A stretch of DNA of 61,937 nt from JOPF133 sp052144935 (GTDB lineage Bacteria; Acidobacteriota; Terriglobia; Bryobacterales; Bryobacteraceae): positions 1 through 61,937 of the forward strand of contig JBKQPR010000067.1 of assembly GCA_052144935.1 (NCBI GenBank), written 5' to 3'. Below, one piece after another: positions 42,082 to 50,878 of this stretch. The notes below the pieces were generated by a model that saw only the letters and a list, made by a program, of their open reading frames with translations, was not told the origin of the DNA and searched no databases. Position numbers and translations under genes: made by a program. Within the stretch, counting starts at the first letter, position 1. Every line of letters starts with the position of its first letter.

Positions 42082-43059
42082 ATGCGCATGCGAACGCGAT
42101 ATCTGGTGTTTGTTCTGTTTGCTCTGGCCTTCGGCGGGATCGTCGGCAAGCGTCTCCTTTACCCCAATCGCTCCCTTCATGCGGCCACGCTTTCGTCCAC
42201 GCCGTCGCAGTCCTACCTGGTCATCCTGGGCGTCGGCGACACGGCGCCAACTACCTGGGATGGCTCGATCACGGCAACGGGGGCGACCATTCTCAGCTTG
42301 CAGGGCTGGCGATTCTCGGATACCGACGCGATCACCGGAACGACGGGCTGGACGATGTCCACTCGGGAAGCTCCCCCGCCTCCCATGGCCACCGATGGGC
42401 CCCTGCAGGAAAACGGCGTCATCGTCACCATTGCCGCTCCCAGCGGTCCCGTCACCTTCACTGTCAAGACGCCGCAGGGCACCTTCAGCTTCCTCTCGAC
42501 GAACCTCCCCTTTGGCGTCACCAAGTCGTTTCTGAGCGGCAGCGCCCGGGTCTTGCAGACCGGCGCGGGGCTCCAGTTGACCTCCGACGACGAGGAGGAG
42601 GAGGACTTCCCGTCGATGGCGCAGTCCGGTGACGACGTCTATCTGGCCTACACCGAGTTCGTTCACGGCAACCGGTCCGAGGCGGTGGGCCTGACCACCA
42701 AGACGACCATCACCAATTTCGCCCCCTACGCCCGCACGGCCGGCGGCGATCAAGTGCTCTTTCTTCACTATTCGAAATCGCAACAGGTCTGGACCGGGCC
42801 GTTCCCTGTAACCAGCACCGGCCAGGACCTGATGCGCGTCGCGGTGGCGATTGACGGCCAGGGACGCGCCTGGATCTTTTATTCGGCGCAGCGCAACGGG
42901 AACTTCGATATCTATGCTGCCGACCGCGGATGTATCGTGCGAACTCGCGCCCCGTTATTAAACGTCTACCGTGGCACCTGGAAGGCGCGTTGTCCCAACA
43001 ATGCAGGCCAACGGCGTCTCTATTATAGACGGACGCGTGGCTGCGCATATAATACTTGA
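42082..43059 (+). pseudogene. truncated propeller-PHP paralogue
   Basis: From ATG 42082 (GGGAG upstream) the product matches the gene at 45055 closely for 279 codons: membrane anchor YLVFVLFALAFGGIVGKRLL, LVILGVGDTAPTTWDGSITA, DDEEEEEDFPSMAQSGDDVY and so on to NGNFDIYA. At about 42919 similarity ends abruptly. The frame then runs about 47 codons of unrelated sequence (DRGCIVRTRAPLLNVYRGTW) to a stop at 43059. The second half of the propeller and the whole PHP-like domain are missing. It could be expressed as a short protein, but I treat it as a truncated duplicate. Confidence 0.8.
43026..43053 (+). promoter_or_regulatory. candidate sigma-70 promoter
   Basis: A perfect TATAAT (43048-43053) follows TAGACG (43026-43031) with a 16-bp spacer, 25 bp upstream of the ATG at 43079. 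This is the most consensus-like -10 box I found in the window. Confidence 0.5.
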
Positions 43060-43078
43060 TAGAAGAAGGGAGCCAGGG

Positions 43079-45043
43079 ATGAAATTCCCGTCTTACAAGT
43101 TGCCAGGCTTGGTGGTCGCTTTTTCCCTCCTGTCGCCGGTTCCACCGGCCTTCGCGCAGCAGACGCCGAGCCTTCAAATCAAGTCATTCTCCGTCGGGCC
43201 GGACCAGACGCTCACCTACCCCAACAGCTCGAGTGGCGCCAACCAGCTCCAGGGTTTCTCCGACCTGCATCCGACCTTCTTTCCACAGGCGGGCAGCGGG
43301 GCTCCTTACCTGGTCTTTGGATCCGCTTTGACATCGCTTTCGTCAGGCAATTTCTGGGGCGCGGTGGTTCTCCAGACGACGGACCTGAAGACTTTCACGT
43401 TCGCGACCTCTCTAGGGTACAACCTTCCGGTCCTGACCTCGCCGGTGCCTTACGCCATATGCAATCCCACTTACGACACCACATGGGACGAGAACTACGC
43501 GGGCCCGGGCGCCGTTTTGCAGGATCCGACCTTGCCCGCGGGAAACCTGATCATGCTCATTGACGCGGAGCAGCATTGCCCAGGGGGAGTGTGGCAATCT
43601 CCTTTTTACATTACCGTCGGCATTGCCCGGTCATCGGACAATGGGAAAACCTGGCCCGCACCGGAAAGCGGCGCGCCCAGCCGTTATGCGGTTCTCCAGT
43701 CCCCAGAACCGCAACCGACCGTTCCACACGACGACTTGGGCAACGGCATCCCCGCCGGCTTCATCGACAAGAGCGCGAGTGGCGACTACTACCTCTACGT
43801 CGCTTACACCTCTTTCCCTGGCAGCGGCACCTCGCGCGTCGCGCGCGCCCAGCTCGGCGCCGACCCGCTTACATTCATGAAGTGGTACAACGGTTCGTTC
43901 AGCCAGCCCGGAATCGGCGGACTGGATAGCGCCGTCACGCCTTCTGCTCCAGGATGCGCCAGCGAATATCCGGAAAATCCAGAGATCAGCTACAACGACG
44001 ATCTTGGTCTGTACCTGATGATCTTCAAGTGCCTCAGCGGTACGGCAGACGCTGGTGTTGGCGGCTTGTATTACTCCACCGCGACCAGCCTCGATCTTGA
44101 GGATTGGACCACGCCGCAGTTGATCCAGAACTCTCAATACCCGTGGGCGTCCTGCACGCCGCCCCCGGGCCAGGAATTTGACGGCCATCTTCCTTCGACG
44201 CTCTCGCCCGGCGCTGCCCCGGGACACACTAAATTGACCGGGTACATTTTTCTCACTAATAAGACCTGTGACCTGGCATCGCGGCAATTTTTGTCGCGAA
44301 CCTTTACGATCGTCGCCGAGCCGGCGTCGCCCGTGATTTCTCTGGTCGCGAATGCAGAAGGCGAAAGCCCCACCATCGCGCCGAACACATGGGTCGAGGT
44401 TAAGGGATCGAACCTGGCGCCCGGCGGCGACGCGCGCATCTGGCAAGGCTCGGATTTTGTGAACAACCAGATGCCGACCCAACTGGATGGTGTCAGCGCC
44501 ACAGTGAATGGCAAGCCCGCCTACGTGTACTACATCAGCCCCACGCAGGTGAATGTTCTCACCCCGCCCGATGCTCTCCCAAGGTCGGTCCAGGTGCAAG
44601 TCTCCAATAACGCAATCGCCGGCGCGGCGTATACAGCGGCGGCGCAAACGGTCTCGCCGTCCTTCTTCGTCTTCAATGGCGGGCCTTACGTCGCGGCGGT
44701 GCATGCCAACGGGAGCTTGATCGGGCCAACCAGTTTGTACCCGGGTTCGACCATGCCTGCCAAACCCGGCGAGACCGTTGTGCTCTACGCCAACGGCTTC
44801 GGAGCGACCTCGACGCCCGTAACCGGCGGATCGCTCACGCAATCGGGGACCCTGTCGCCGCTGCCGGCCATCACTATCGGCGGTGTCGCGGCTACGGTGA
44901 TGTTTGCAGGCCTGGTGGCTCCGGGCGAGTTTCAGTTCAACGTGGTGGTTCCGTCGCCGCTCGCGAACGGAGACCAGCCCATTACCGCAACTTACAACGG
45001 CTTGACCACGCAGCCGGGGACAAGGATTACCATTCAGAACTGA
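43079..45043 (+). CDS. secreted propeller-like protein with TIGR03437 C-terminal domain
   Basis: AAGGGAG lies before ATG 43079. The 654-aa product has a signal peptide (MKFPSYKLPGLVVAFSLLSP, then VPPAFAQ). Residues about 30-410 resemble a sialidase/GH43-like five-bladed propeller (SDLHPTFFPQAGSGAPYLVF, RSSDNGKTWPAPESGAPSRY, NDDLGLYLMIFKCLSG). No catalytic residues can be named with confidence. From about 419 comes the Solibacter C-terminal beta domain: LVANAEGESPTIAPNTWVEV, YVYYISPTQVNVLTPPDALP and KPGETVVLYANGFGATSTPV. The domain is thought to be an adhesion or surface-display module, function unproven. Eleven bases separate it from the next gene. Confidence 0.85.
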   Translation: MKFPSYKLPGLVVAFSLLSPVPPAFAQQTPSLQIKSFSVGPDQTLTYPNSSSGANQLQGFSDLHPTFFPQAGSGAPYLVFGSALTSLSSGNFWGAVVLQTTDLKTFTFATSLGYNLPVLTSPVPYAICNPTYDTTWDENYAGPGAVLQDPTLPAGNLIMLIDAEQHCPGGVWQSPFYITVGIARSSDNGKTWPAPESGAPSRYAVLQSPEPQPTVPHDDLGNGIPAGFIDKSASGDYYLYVAYTSFPGSGTSRVARAQLGADPLTFMKWYNGSFSQPGIGGLDSAVTPSAPGCASEYPENPEISYNDDLGLYLMIFKCLSGTADAGVGGLYYSTATSLDLEDWTTPQLIQNSQYPWASCTPPPGQEFDGHLPSTLSPGAAPGHTKLTGYIFLTNKTCDLASRQFLSRTFTIVAEPASPVISLVANAEGESPTIAPNTWVEVKGSNLAPGGDARIWQGSDFVNNQMPTQLDGVSATVNGKPAYVYYISPTQVNVLTPPDALPRSVQVQVSNNAIAGAAYTAAAQTVSPSFFVFNGGPYVAAVHANGSLIGPTSLYPGSTMPAKPGETVVLYANGFGATSTPVTGGSLTQSGTLSPLPAITIGGVAATVMFAGLVAPGEFQFNVVVPSPLANGDQPITATYNGLTTQPGTRITIQN

Positions 45044-45054
45044 CTTGGTGCTTT

Positions 45055-48000
45055 ATGAATATGCGAATCCGGTATCTGGTGTTTGCACTTATCGCGCTTG
45101 CCGTCGCCGCCCTGGTCGGCAAGCGCCTGCTTTATCCTAATCGCTCGCTTCACGCCGCCACGCTTTCGTCCACGCCGTCGCAGTCGTATCTGGTCATCCT
45201 GGGGGTTGGCGACACGGCGCCAACTACCTGGGATGGCTCGATCACGGCCGCCGGAGGCACGATTCTCAGCTTGCAGGGCTGGCGGTTCTCGGGTACCGAC
45301 GCGATCACTGGAACCACGAGCTGGACGATGTCCACGCGGGAGGCTCCGCCTCCGCCCTCGGCCACTAGCGGGCCGATGCAGGAGAACGGCGTCATCGTCA
45401 CCATTGCCGCCCCCACCGGCGCCGTCACCTTTACCGTCAAGACGGCGCAGGGCAACTTCAGCTTCCTCTCGACGAACCTCACCTTTGGGGTCACCAAGTC
45501 GTATCTGAGCGGCAGCGCGCGGGTCCAGCAGACCGCCACGGGGCTCCAGTTGACCTCCGACGACGAGGAGGAGGACTTCCCGTCGATGGCGCAGTCCGGC
45601 GACGACGTCTATCTGGCCTATACCGAGTTCGTTCACGGCGACCGCTCCGAGGCGGTGGGCCAGACAACCAAGGCGACCATCACCAATTTCGCCCCCTACG
45701 CGCGCCCGGCCGGCGGCGATCAGGTGCTCTTTCTCCACTATTCGAAATCGCAACAGGTCTGGACGGGGCCGTTCCCTGTAACCGGCACCGGCCAGGACCT
45801 GATGCGCGTTGCAGTGGCGATTGACGGCCAGGGCCGCACCTGGATCTTTTATTCGGCGCAGCGCAACGGGAACTTCGACATCTATGCCTGTAGCGTGCAA
45901 GCCAATGGCACGGTGTCCCCGGAAATCCAGCTCACCACGGATCCCGGCACGGACATCTTTCCGGTGGCCGCCACCGATGCCACCGGCAAGGTCTGGGTGG
46001 CGTGGCAAGCGTTTCGCAACAACCATCTGGAGATCCTCGCCTCGGTTCAAAACGGCAACACGTTCTGGCCGGAGACCATGGTTTCCACTTCGCCCGCCAG
46101 CAACTGGGAACCCGCCATCGCCACCTCCGCCGATGGCGAAGTCGCCATTGCCTGGGACACCTACGACAAAGGCGATTACGACGTCTACGTGCGCCGCTTG
46201 AGCTTCAGCAACCAGGTGACCCTGCAACCGCCCATCCCCATCGCCGCAACCCTGGACTTCGAAGGGCGCAGCACGATCGTCTTCGATCCGCAGAACCGCT
46301 TATGGATCGCCTACGAGGTCTCCGGCCCCGATTGGGGCAAGGATTACGGCTCCTACGACACCACCGGGATTTCTCTGTATTTCAACCACACAATTCAGGT
46401 GCGGTGCCTGGTGGGAAACAACCTCTACTCGACCACCAACGATGTCTCCACGGTGCTGCCGGGCGGGCCCAACACGGAACTCTTCCTGCCGTCGATACAG
46501 CCGCCTTTCGGCCCTCAGCCCAACCTCAGTCTGGCTGAGAACCGGGCGCCAAATGCGGACGTGGGCCTTACGGCCAAGCAGGATGGGCCCAAGAACACCA
46601 TCCCGCGCCTGGCGACGGATTCCGATGGCACCGTGTATCTTCTGTTCCGCGAGCCGGCCGGCGACGGGCTGTCGACCAGCGAGGCCACCGGCCCCACGGT
46701 CGGCTCCATTTGGGTCTCGGCGATGGTCTACTTCGATGGAACCCAGTGGTACGGGCCGGGCGTGCTCGCGGATACCGACGCAGTCAGCGACAGTCGTCCG
46801 TCGATCCTGCCGCTGGGGCCGGGACACCTGTTGCTGGCGCACTCCATGGACCACCGGCTCACGCCCCTGCCCAACGGAACGCCCCAGATCGACGGAGTGA
46901 ACGAGGACCTTTACGCGCTCGACCTCAACGTCACCAGGACCCAGCAAACCCCCCAGTTGACGCTACTGCCCCCGGTGACGCCCGCCACGCCGGCTGCTTC
47001 CGTGGCAGCCGAGGCCGCGGCGGTGGCGCGCGATCAGAGTTACCGCCCCACGGTCGGCGGGCAGCCGTACCAGCTCGTCCGCGGCGATTTTCACCGGCAC
47101 ACCGAGATCTCGTTCGACGGAGCGCGCGATGGTCCGCTGATCGATAGCTATCGCTACTTCATCGACGCCGCAGGGCTCAGTTGGGTGGGCTGCTGCGATC
47201 ACGATGACGGCTCCTCCCGCGAATACACCTGGTGGATCATGCAGAAGTTCACGGATGCCTACACGCTTGGCTCCAAGTTCGTGCCGATGTACTACTATGA
47301 GCGCAGCGTGGACTATCCCGAAGGGCACCGCAACATCATGTTCGCCGTGCGCGGCATCCGTCCGCTGCCCCGCCTTCCCCTCTCGGCCGTTTCGTCCTCC
47401 CCGCCGGGTCCGCCCGCGCCCGACACCAACATGCTGTACGCTTATCTGCATTTCTTCAACGGCCTTTCCGCCCCGCATACCAGCGCTACCGATCAAGGCA
47501 CGGACTGGCGCAACAACGATCCTGTGGTGGAACCTTTTGTCGAGATCTATCAGGGCTGCCGTCAGGATTACGAGATGCCCGGCGCGCCCCGGGCCAACAG
47601 CGCCACAGACTCCATCGCCGGCTTTGAAGCGCCCGGCTACGTTGGGAACGCTCTGGGGCTGGGCTATCAGCTCGGGTTTGAGGCTTCCAGCGACCACGTC
47701 TCCACGCATATCTCCTACACCAATATCTGGGTGACCGCCCCCACCCGCACCGCCATTATGGCCGCCCTGCACCAACGCCACATGTACGGCTCCACCGACG
47801 ACATCCTGGCTGACTTCCGGAGCGGCACCCACTTCATGGGCGATTCCTTCACCTCCAGCACTCCACCCGTGTTCACCGTGCGTCTGTACGGCACCAACAC
47901 CTTCGACAGCGTGGTGGTGGTCAAGAACGGAACTGTGGTTTATTCGACCAAGGGCGATCGGGTGGTCTCCTTCACCTGGCAGGACACTGCCGCGGTGTCG

Positions 48001-48105
48001 GGCAAGACCAGTTACTACTATGTGCGCGGCCTGCAAACGCCGCTGGCGGGGCAGGTCACGGGGCAGATTGTGTGGGTAAGTCCAATGTGGGTGACGATGC
48101 AATGA
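45055..48105 (+). CDS. exported propeller + PHP-like hydrolase, copy A
   Basis: This 1016-aa protein has an N-terminal membrane anchor (YLVFALIALAVAALVGKRLL). Residues about 35-640 are a BNR-like propeller with repeated blades (GQGRTWIFYSAQRNGNFDIY, ATGKVWVAWQAFRNNHLEIL, ADGEVAIAWDTYDKGDYDVY). From about 672 a PHP/DUF3604-like metallohydrolase domain follows: RGDFHRHTE (His680, His682), CCDHDDGSSREYTWW, YERSVDYPEGHRN, APHTSATDQGTDWRNNDPVV, and GFEASSDHVSTHIS. These supply the His/Asp/Glu set expected for a metal site. Substrate is unknown; phosphoester or nucleic-acid-derived substrates are typical of PHP enzymes. It shares an ATGA overlap with the GH5-like gene. Confidence 0.85.
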   Translation: MNMRIRYLVFALIALAVAALVGKRLLYPNRSLHAATLSSTPSQSYLVILGVGDTAPTTWDGSITAAGGTILSLQGWRFSGTDAITGTTSWTMSTREAPPPPSATSGPMQENGVIVTIAAPTGAVTFTVKTAQGNFSFLSTNLTFGVTKSYLSGSARVQQTATGLQLTSDDEEEDFPSMAQSGDDVYLAYTEFVHGDRSEAVGQTTKATITNFAPYARPAGGDQVLFLHYSKSQQVWTGPFPVTGTGQDLMRVAVAIDGQGRTWIFYSAQRNGNFDIYACSVQANGTVSPEIQLTTDPGTDIFPVAATDATGKVWVAWQAFRNNHLEILASVQNGNTFWPETMVSTSPASNWEPAIATSADGEVAIAWDTYDKGDYDVYVRRLSFSNQVTLQPPIPIAATLDFEGRSTIVFDPQNRLWIAYEVSGPDWGKDYGSYDTTGISLYFNHTIQVRCLVGNNLYSTTNDVSTVLPGGPNTELFLPSIQPPFGPQPNLSLAENRAPNADVGLTAKQDGPKNTIPRLATDSDGTVYLLFREPAGDGLSTSEATGPTVGSIWVSAMVYFDGTQWYGPGVLADTDAVSDSRPSILPLGPGHLLLAHSMDHRLTPLPNGTPQIDGVNEDLYALDLNVTRTQQTPQLTLLPPVTPATPAASVAAEAAAVARDQSYRPTVGGQPYQLVRGDFHRHTEISFDGARDGPLIDSYRYFIDAAGLSWVGCCDHDDGSSREYTWWIMQKFTDAYTLGSKFVPMYYYERSVDYPEGHRNIMFAVRGIRPLPRLPLSAVSSSPPGPPAPDTNMLYAYLHFFNGLSAPHTSATDQGTDWRNNDPVVEPFVEIYQGCRQDYEMPGAPRANSATDSIAGFEAPGYVGNALGLGYQLGFEASSDHVSTHISYTNIWVTAPTRTAIMAALHQRHMYGSTDDILADFRSGTHFMGDSFTSSTPPVFTVRLYGTNTFDSVVVVKNGTVVYSTKGDRVVSFTWQDTAAVSGKTSYYYVRGLQTPLAGQVTGQIVWVSPMWVTMQ

Positions 48106-50027
48106 AAGGGGGCGCGTCCCTTAGTCACTTCATGGCGCACCTTGGCAAGCCGGCCGCGACCCCCTTTCAGAGCCGCGACCGTGAGGGAGCGATTGGTGGG
48201 GCAAGCGATTCGCCTAACCGCTCGATCGGGGGCAGGCGAATCGCCTGCCCTACCTTCGCGCTGGCGATTCTCTGCGCGGCGTCCCTTCACGCGCAGACCG
48301 CCACGTTTAATCCGCTGCAGGTCGCAGCGGACGGCAGCATTCTCGATAGCACCGGCAAGCCCGTCTTACTCCGCGGACTCAACCGGAGCGGCACCGGATC
48401 GGGGAATGCCGATGCCATTTCCACCGACCAGGACTACGCCGCACAAAATCAACTGCTTTCCATGAACCTGGTCCGGATCTTCGTCAATGCCACCTGGTGG
48501 ACCACCAATGTGCAGGTGCCTATCGCCAGCATGCCCTATCAGACCTATATCGACACGCTGATTCAGCGGGCCAAGAAGTACGGCAACTACGTGCTGATAC
48601 TGAAGGCCGGCCAGTTTCCGGAGCCTCCCTGCGGCGCTAGCGGGACGAACTGCCCGGCGCCCAACCAGGGCGATCTGGATTGCGCGGCGACTCCCTCGCT
48701 CTGCCCGGCCGAGAGCACCAGCGGCGCCGACATCGATGTGGCTCTCGCTTTTTGGGACGCCTTCGCGCAGAAGTACGCGGCCGATCCGGCGGTGCTCTAC
48801 GACACCTGGGAGAATATGAGCGGCCTCGATCCGGGCACGTGGAGCGACGACCAGGACCAGTTGATCGCCACCATCCGCACTTACAATCCACAGGCGCTCA
48901 TCTTCGTCGAAGATACCGGCACGGCGTTCGAGTCGATAACTGCTGGTACCACTCCCGACCTGGCCTGGTCTAACATCGTTTGGAACTTCCACATCTATAA
49001 CGCCTCAAGCGGGACGTGCACCGAGCCGGCCTCGCCGCGGTACGCGAACTGGTCGCAAAACTTCGATGCCCTGGTGAGCTATGCGCAGCAGAACGGCCAC
49101 GGCGTCGCCATCACCGAATGGGGCGGCTGCAACGATAGCGAACCGTACAACACCAACATCACCTCCTACGCTAAGACTCACTCGATCGCACTCTGTTACT
49201 TCGACAACACCAATCTGATCGCGCTTTCCGGTTCCACCGATCAACTTACCGCGACGGGCACCAAAGTCGCGCAGGCCTACACCGCTATAGCGGCGGGTAC
49301 GTCCACGGCGGCGCCGGCGATTACTTTGGTGGCCAATGCGGAAGGCGACGTTCCGGCGATTGCGCCCAACACGTGGGTCGAGATCAAGGGGACCAACCTG
49401 GCGCCCGCGGGAGACACGCGCATCTGGCTGGGCTCGGACTTTTTCGGCAATCAGATGCCGGAGCAATTGGACGGCGTCAGCGCGACCGTAAACGGAAAGG
49501 GCGCCTACGTCTACTACATCAGCCCGACCCAGGTGAACATCCTCACGCCGCCCGAGGCCATGCTGGGCCCGGTCACCGTGCAATTGACCGTGGCCGGAGT
49601 TGCCGGCGCTCCGGCAACCGTCAAGGCGCAGGCCGTAGCCCCGTCGTTCTTCGTCTTCAACGGCGGGCCGTACGTGGTCGCCGAGCACACCAACGGAAGC
49701 CTTCTCGGGCCCACCACTCTGTATCCCGGCTCCAGCACGCCCGCCAAACCGGGCGAAACCGTAGTGCTGTTCGCCAACGGCTTCGGACCGACCTCCACGC
49801 CTGTGGTCGATGGATCGGTCACGCAGGGCGGAACTCTGTCGCCGCTGCCAGTCGTCACCATCGGCGGCGCCACGGCGAATGTGGTGTTTGCCGGACTGGT
49901 TGCAGTGGGCGAGTTTCAGTTCAACGTGGTGGTCCCGGCTTCTCTCGCCAACGGCGACCAGCCGATTACGGCGACGTACAATGGATTGACCACGCAACCG
50001 GGGACCCTGATCACCGTTCATAACTAG
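48102..50027 (+). CDS. GH5-like secreted protein with TIGR03437 domain
   Basis: ATG 48102 overlaps the previous stop (ATGA); 641 aa. A signal-like segment (RRIACPTFALAILCAASLHA) begins only at about residue 45, because the first 44 residues are encoded largely by dispersed repeats (48170-48250). Residues 70-400 resemble a glycoside hydrolase family 5 / cellulase barrel: LLRGLNRSGTGSGNADAIST, MNLVRIFVNATWW, YDTWENMSGLDPG, VWNFHIYNASS, GVAITEWGGCND with a likely nucleophile Glu. The expected NEP acid/base motif is replaced by WENMS. The C-terminus (about 407-641) is the Solibacter domain. Confidence 0.8.
   Translation: MKGGASLSHFMAHLGKPAATPFQSRDREGAIGGASDSPNRSIGGRRIACPTFALAILCAASLHAQTATFNPLQVAADGSILDSTGKPVLLRGLNRSGTGSGNADAISTDQDYAAQNQLLSMNLVRIFVNATWWTTNVQVPIASMPYQTYIDTLIQRAKKYGNYVLILKAGQFPEPPCGASGTNCPAPNQGDLDCAATPSLCPAESTSGADIDVALAFWDAFAQKYAADPAVLYDTWENMSGLDPGTWSDDQDQLIATIRTYNPQALIFVEDTGTAFESITAGTTPDLAWSNIVWNFHIYNASSGTCTEPASPRYANWSQNFDALVSYAQQNGHGVAITEWGGCNDSEPYNTNITSYAKTHSIALCYFDNTNLIALSGSTDQLTATGTKVAQAYTAIAAGTSTAAPAITLVANAEGDVPAIAPNTWVEIKGTNLAPAGDTRIWLGSDFFGNQMPEQLDGVSATVNGKGAYVYYISPTQVNILTPPEAMLGPVTVQLTVAGVAGAPATVKAQAVAPSFFVFNGGPYVVAEHTNGSLLGPTTLYPGSSTPAKPGETVVLFANGFGPTSTPVVDGSVTQGGTLSPLPVVTIGGATANVVFAGLVAVGEFQFNVVVPASLANGDQPITATYNGLTTQPGTLITVHN
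48170..48250. repeat. dispersed repeats inside the GH5 5' coding region
   Basis: 48170-48195 is a copy of the repeat at 1232-1257 (GAGCCGCGACCGTGAGGGAG). 48198-48215 and 48234-48250 form a one-mismatch inverted pair, and 48231-48249 is itself the hairpin GGCAGGCGAATCGCCTGCC. The reading frame remains open through all of them. Confidence 0.7.
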
Positions 50028-50306
50028 CCGGATGCTGGAACATGCCCGACGCCCGTCTGGCCCGCTCGCGTTCGAGTCGCTGGACCCAGCCCAGGCACAG
50101 CGGACGACTGCGAGCACGCGTAGCCGAATCTCAGAGACTTGACCAGGGAGCCGTTACCAGGAACTCGCCCATCAAGGGCGCTGCGCTGATATCATCGATC
50201 TGAGTGCGGATGGGCGGCCGGATATTGAATCTATCGGCTCCGCTACGGCCAAACTTCAGTGGTACGGGAAGGCGGGGCCGCATCCCCAGAGAGCGGAGGC
50301 CGCTGG

Positions 50307-50807
50307 ATGAGCGATGCGGGGAACCGAATGAGCCACGGGCGCAAGACACAGATCCTCACGCTGGCCGCACTCGCGGTTGCGCTGGCCCTCGCGGTGGGAC
50401 GCAAAGAGATACCGCGTTTCTTCGGCACGCCGCAGCCCCCGCCGGCCGCGCAAGATGTCATTTATGCGATGGTCGACGCCTCGCGTGCGGGGGACGTGCA
50501 GGCATATCTGGCAAGTTTTGGCGGCCAGATGCGCTCCTCGCTGAATCAATCCCTCCGCGAAACCGGGGAGGCGGCGTTCAGCCGTTACTTGAAGGAATCC
50601 AACTCGGCCATCAAAGGGATCGCCGTTTCCGAGCCGCAGCCGGTCAGCGAACGCGAGATGACCGTGCGGGTGGAGTACGTCTACCAGGACCGCAACGAGG
50701 CGCAGACGATGTATCTGGAGAAGGCCGGCGGCAACTGGAAGATAACCCGGGTGGATGGAAGCGAACGGGTGAAGACGCTGGTTCCGTATGGCACTCCCGT
50801 GCAGTAG
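50307..50807 (+). CDS. small anchored NTF2-like protein
   Basis: ATG 50307 with GGAGG eight bases upstream gives 166 aa. An N-terminal helix (ILTLAALAVALALAVGRKEI) anchors a small alpha/beta domain (QDVIYAMVDASRAGDVQAYL, MTVRVEYVYQDRNEAQTMYL, GGNWKITRVDGSERVKTL). This looks like the SnoaL/DUF4878-type NTF2 fold, often ligand-binding or structural. No catalytic residues are clear. It is 71 bp upstream of the second propeller-PHP gene and probably cotranscribed. The 279 bp before it (50028-50306) holds nothing I recognise. Confidence 0.7.
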   Translation: MSDAGNRMSHGRKTQILTLAALAVALALAVGRKEIPRFFGTPQPPPAAQDVIYAMVDASRAGDVQAYLASFGGQMRSSLNQSLRETGEAAFSRYLKESNSAIKGIAVSEPQPVSEREMTVRVEYVYQDRNEAQTMYLEKAGGNWKITRVDGSERVKTLVPYGTPVQ

Positions 50808-50878
50808 TTCCGGCCGCGAAGTTCGATCCGCGACGCGGTGTGATATTCTTCCGGGAGCGGACACAAGAAGGGCTGGAT

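Noticed and set aside
50204..50878. Upstream extension of propeller-PHP copy B
   Set aside because: It overlaps the NTF2-like gene in another frame and would bury the signal peptide at 50879.
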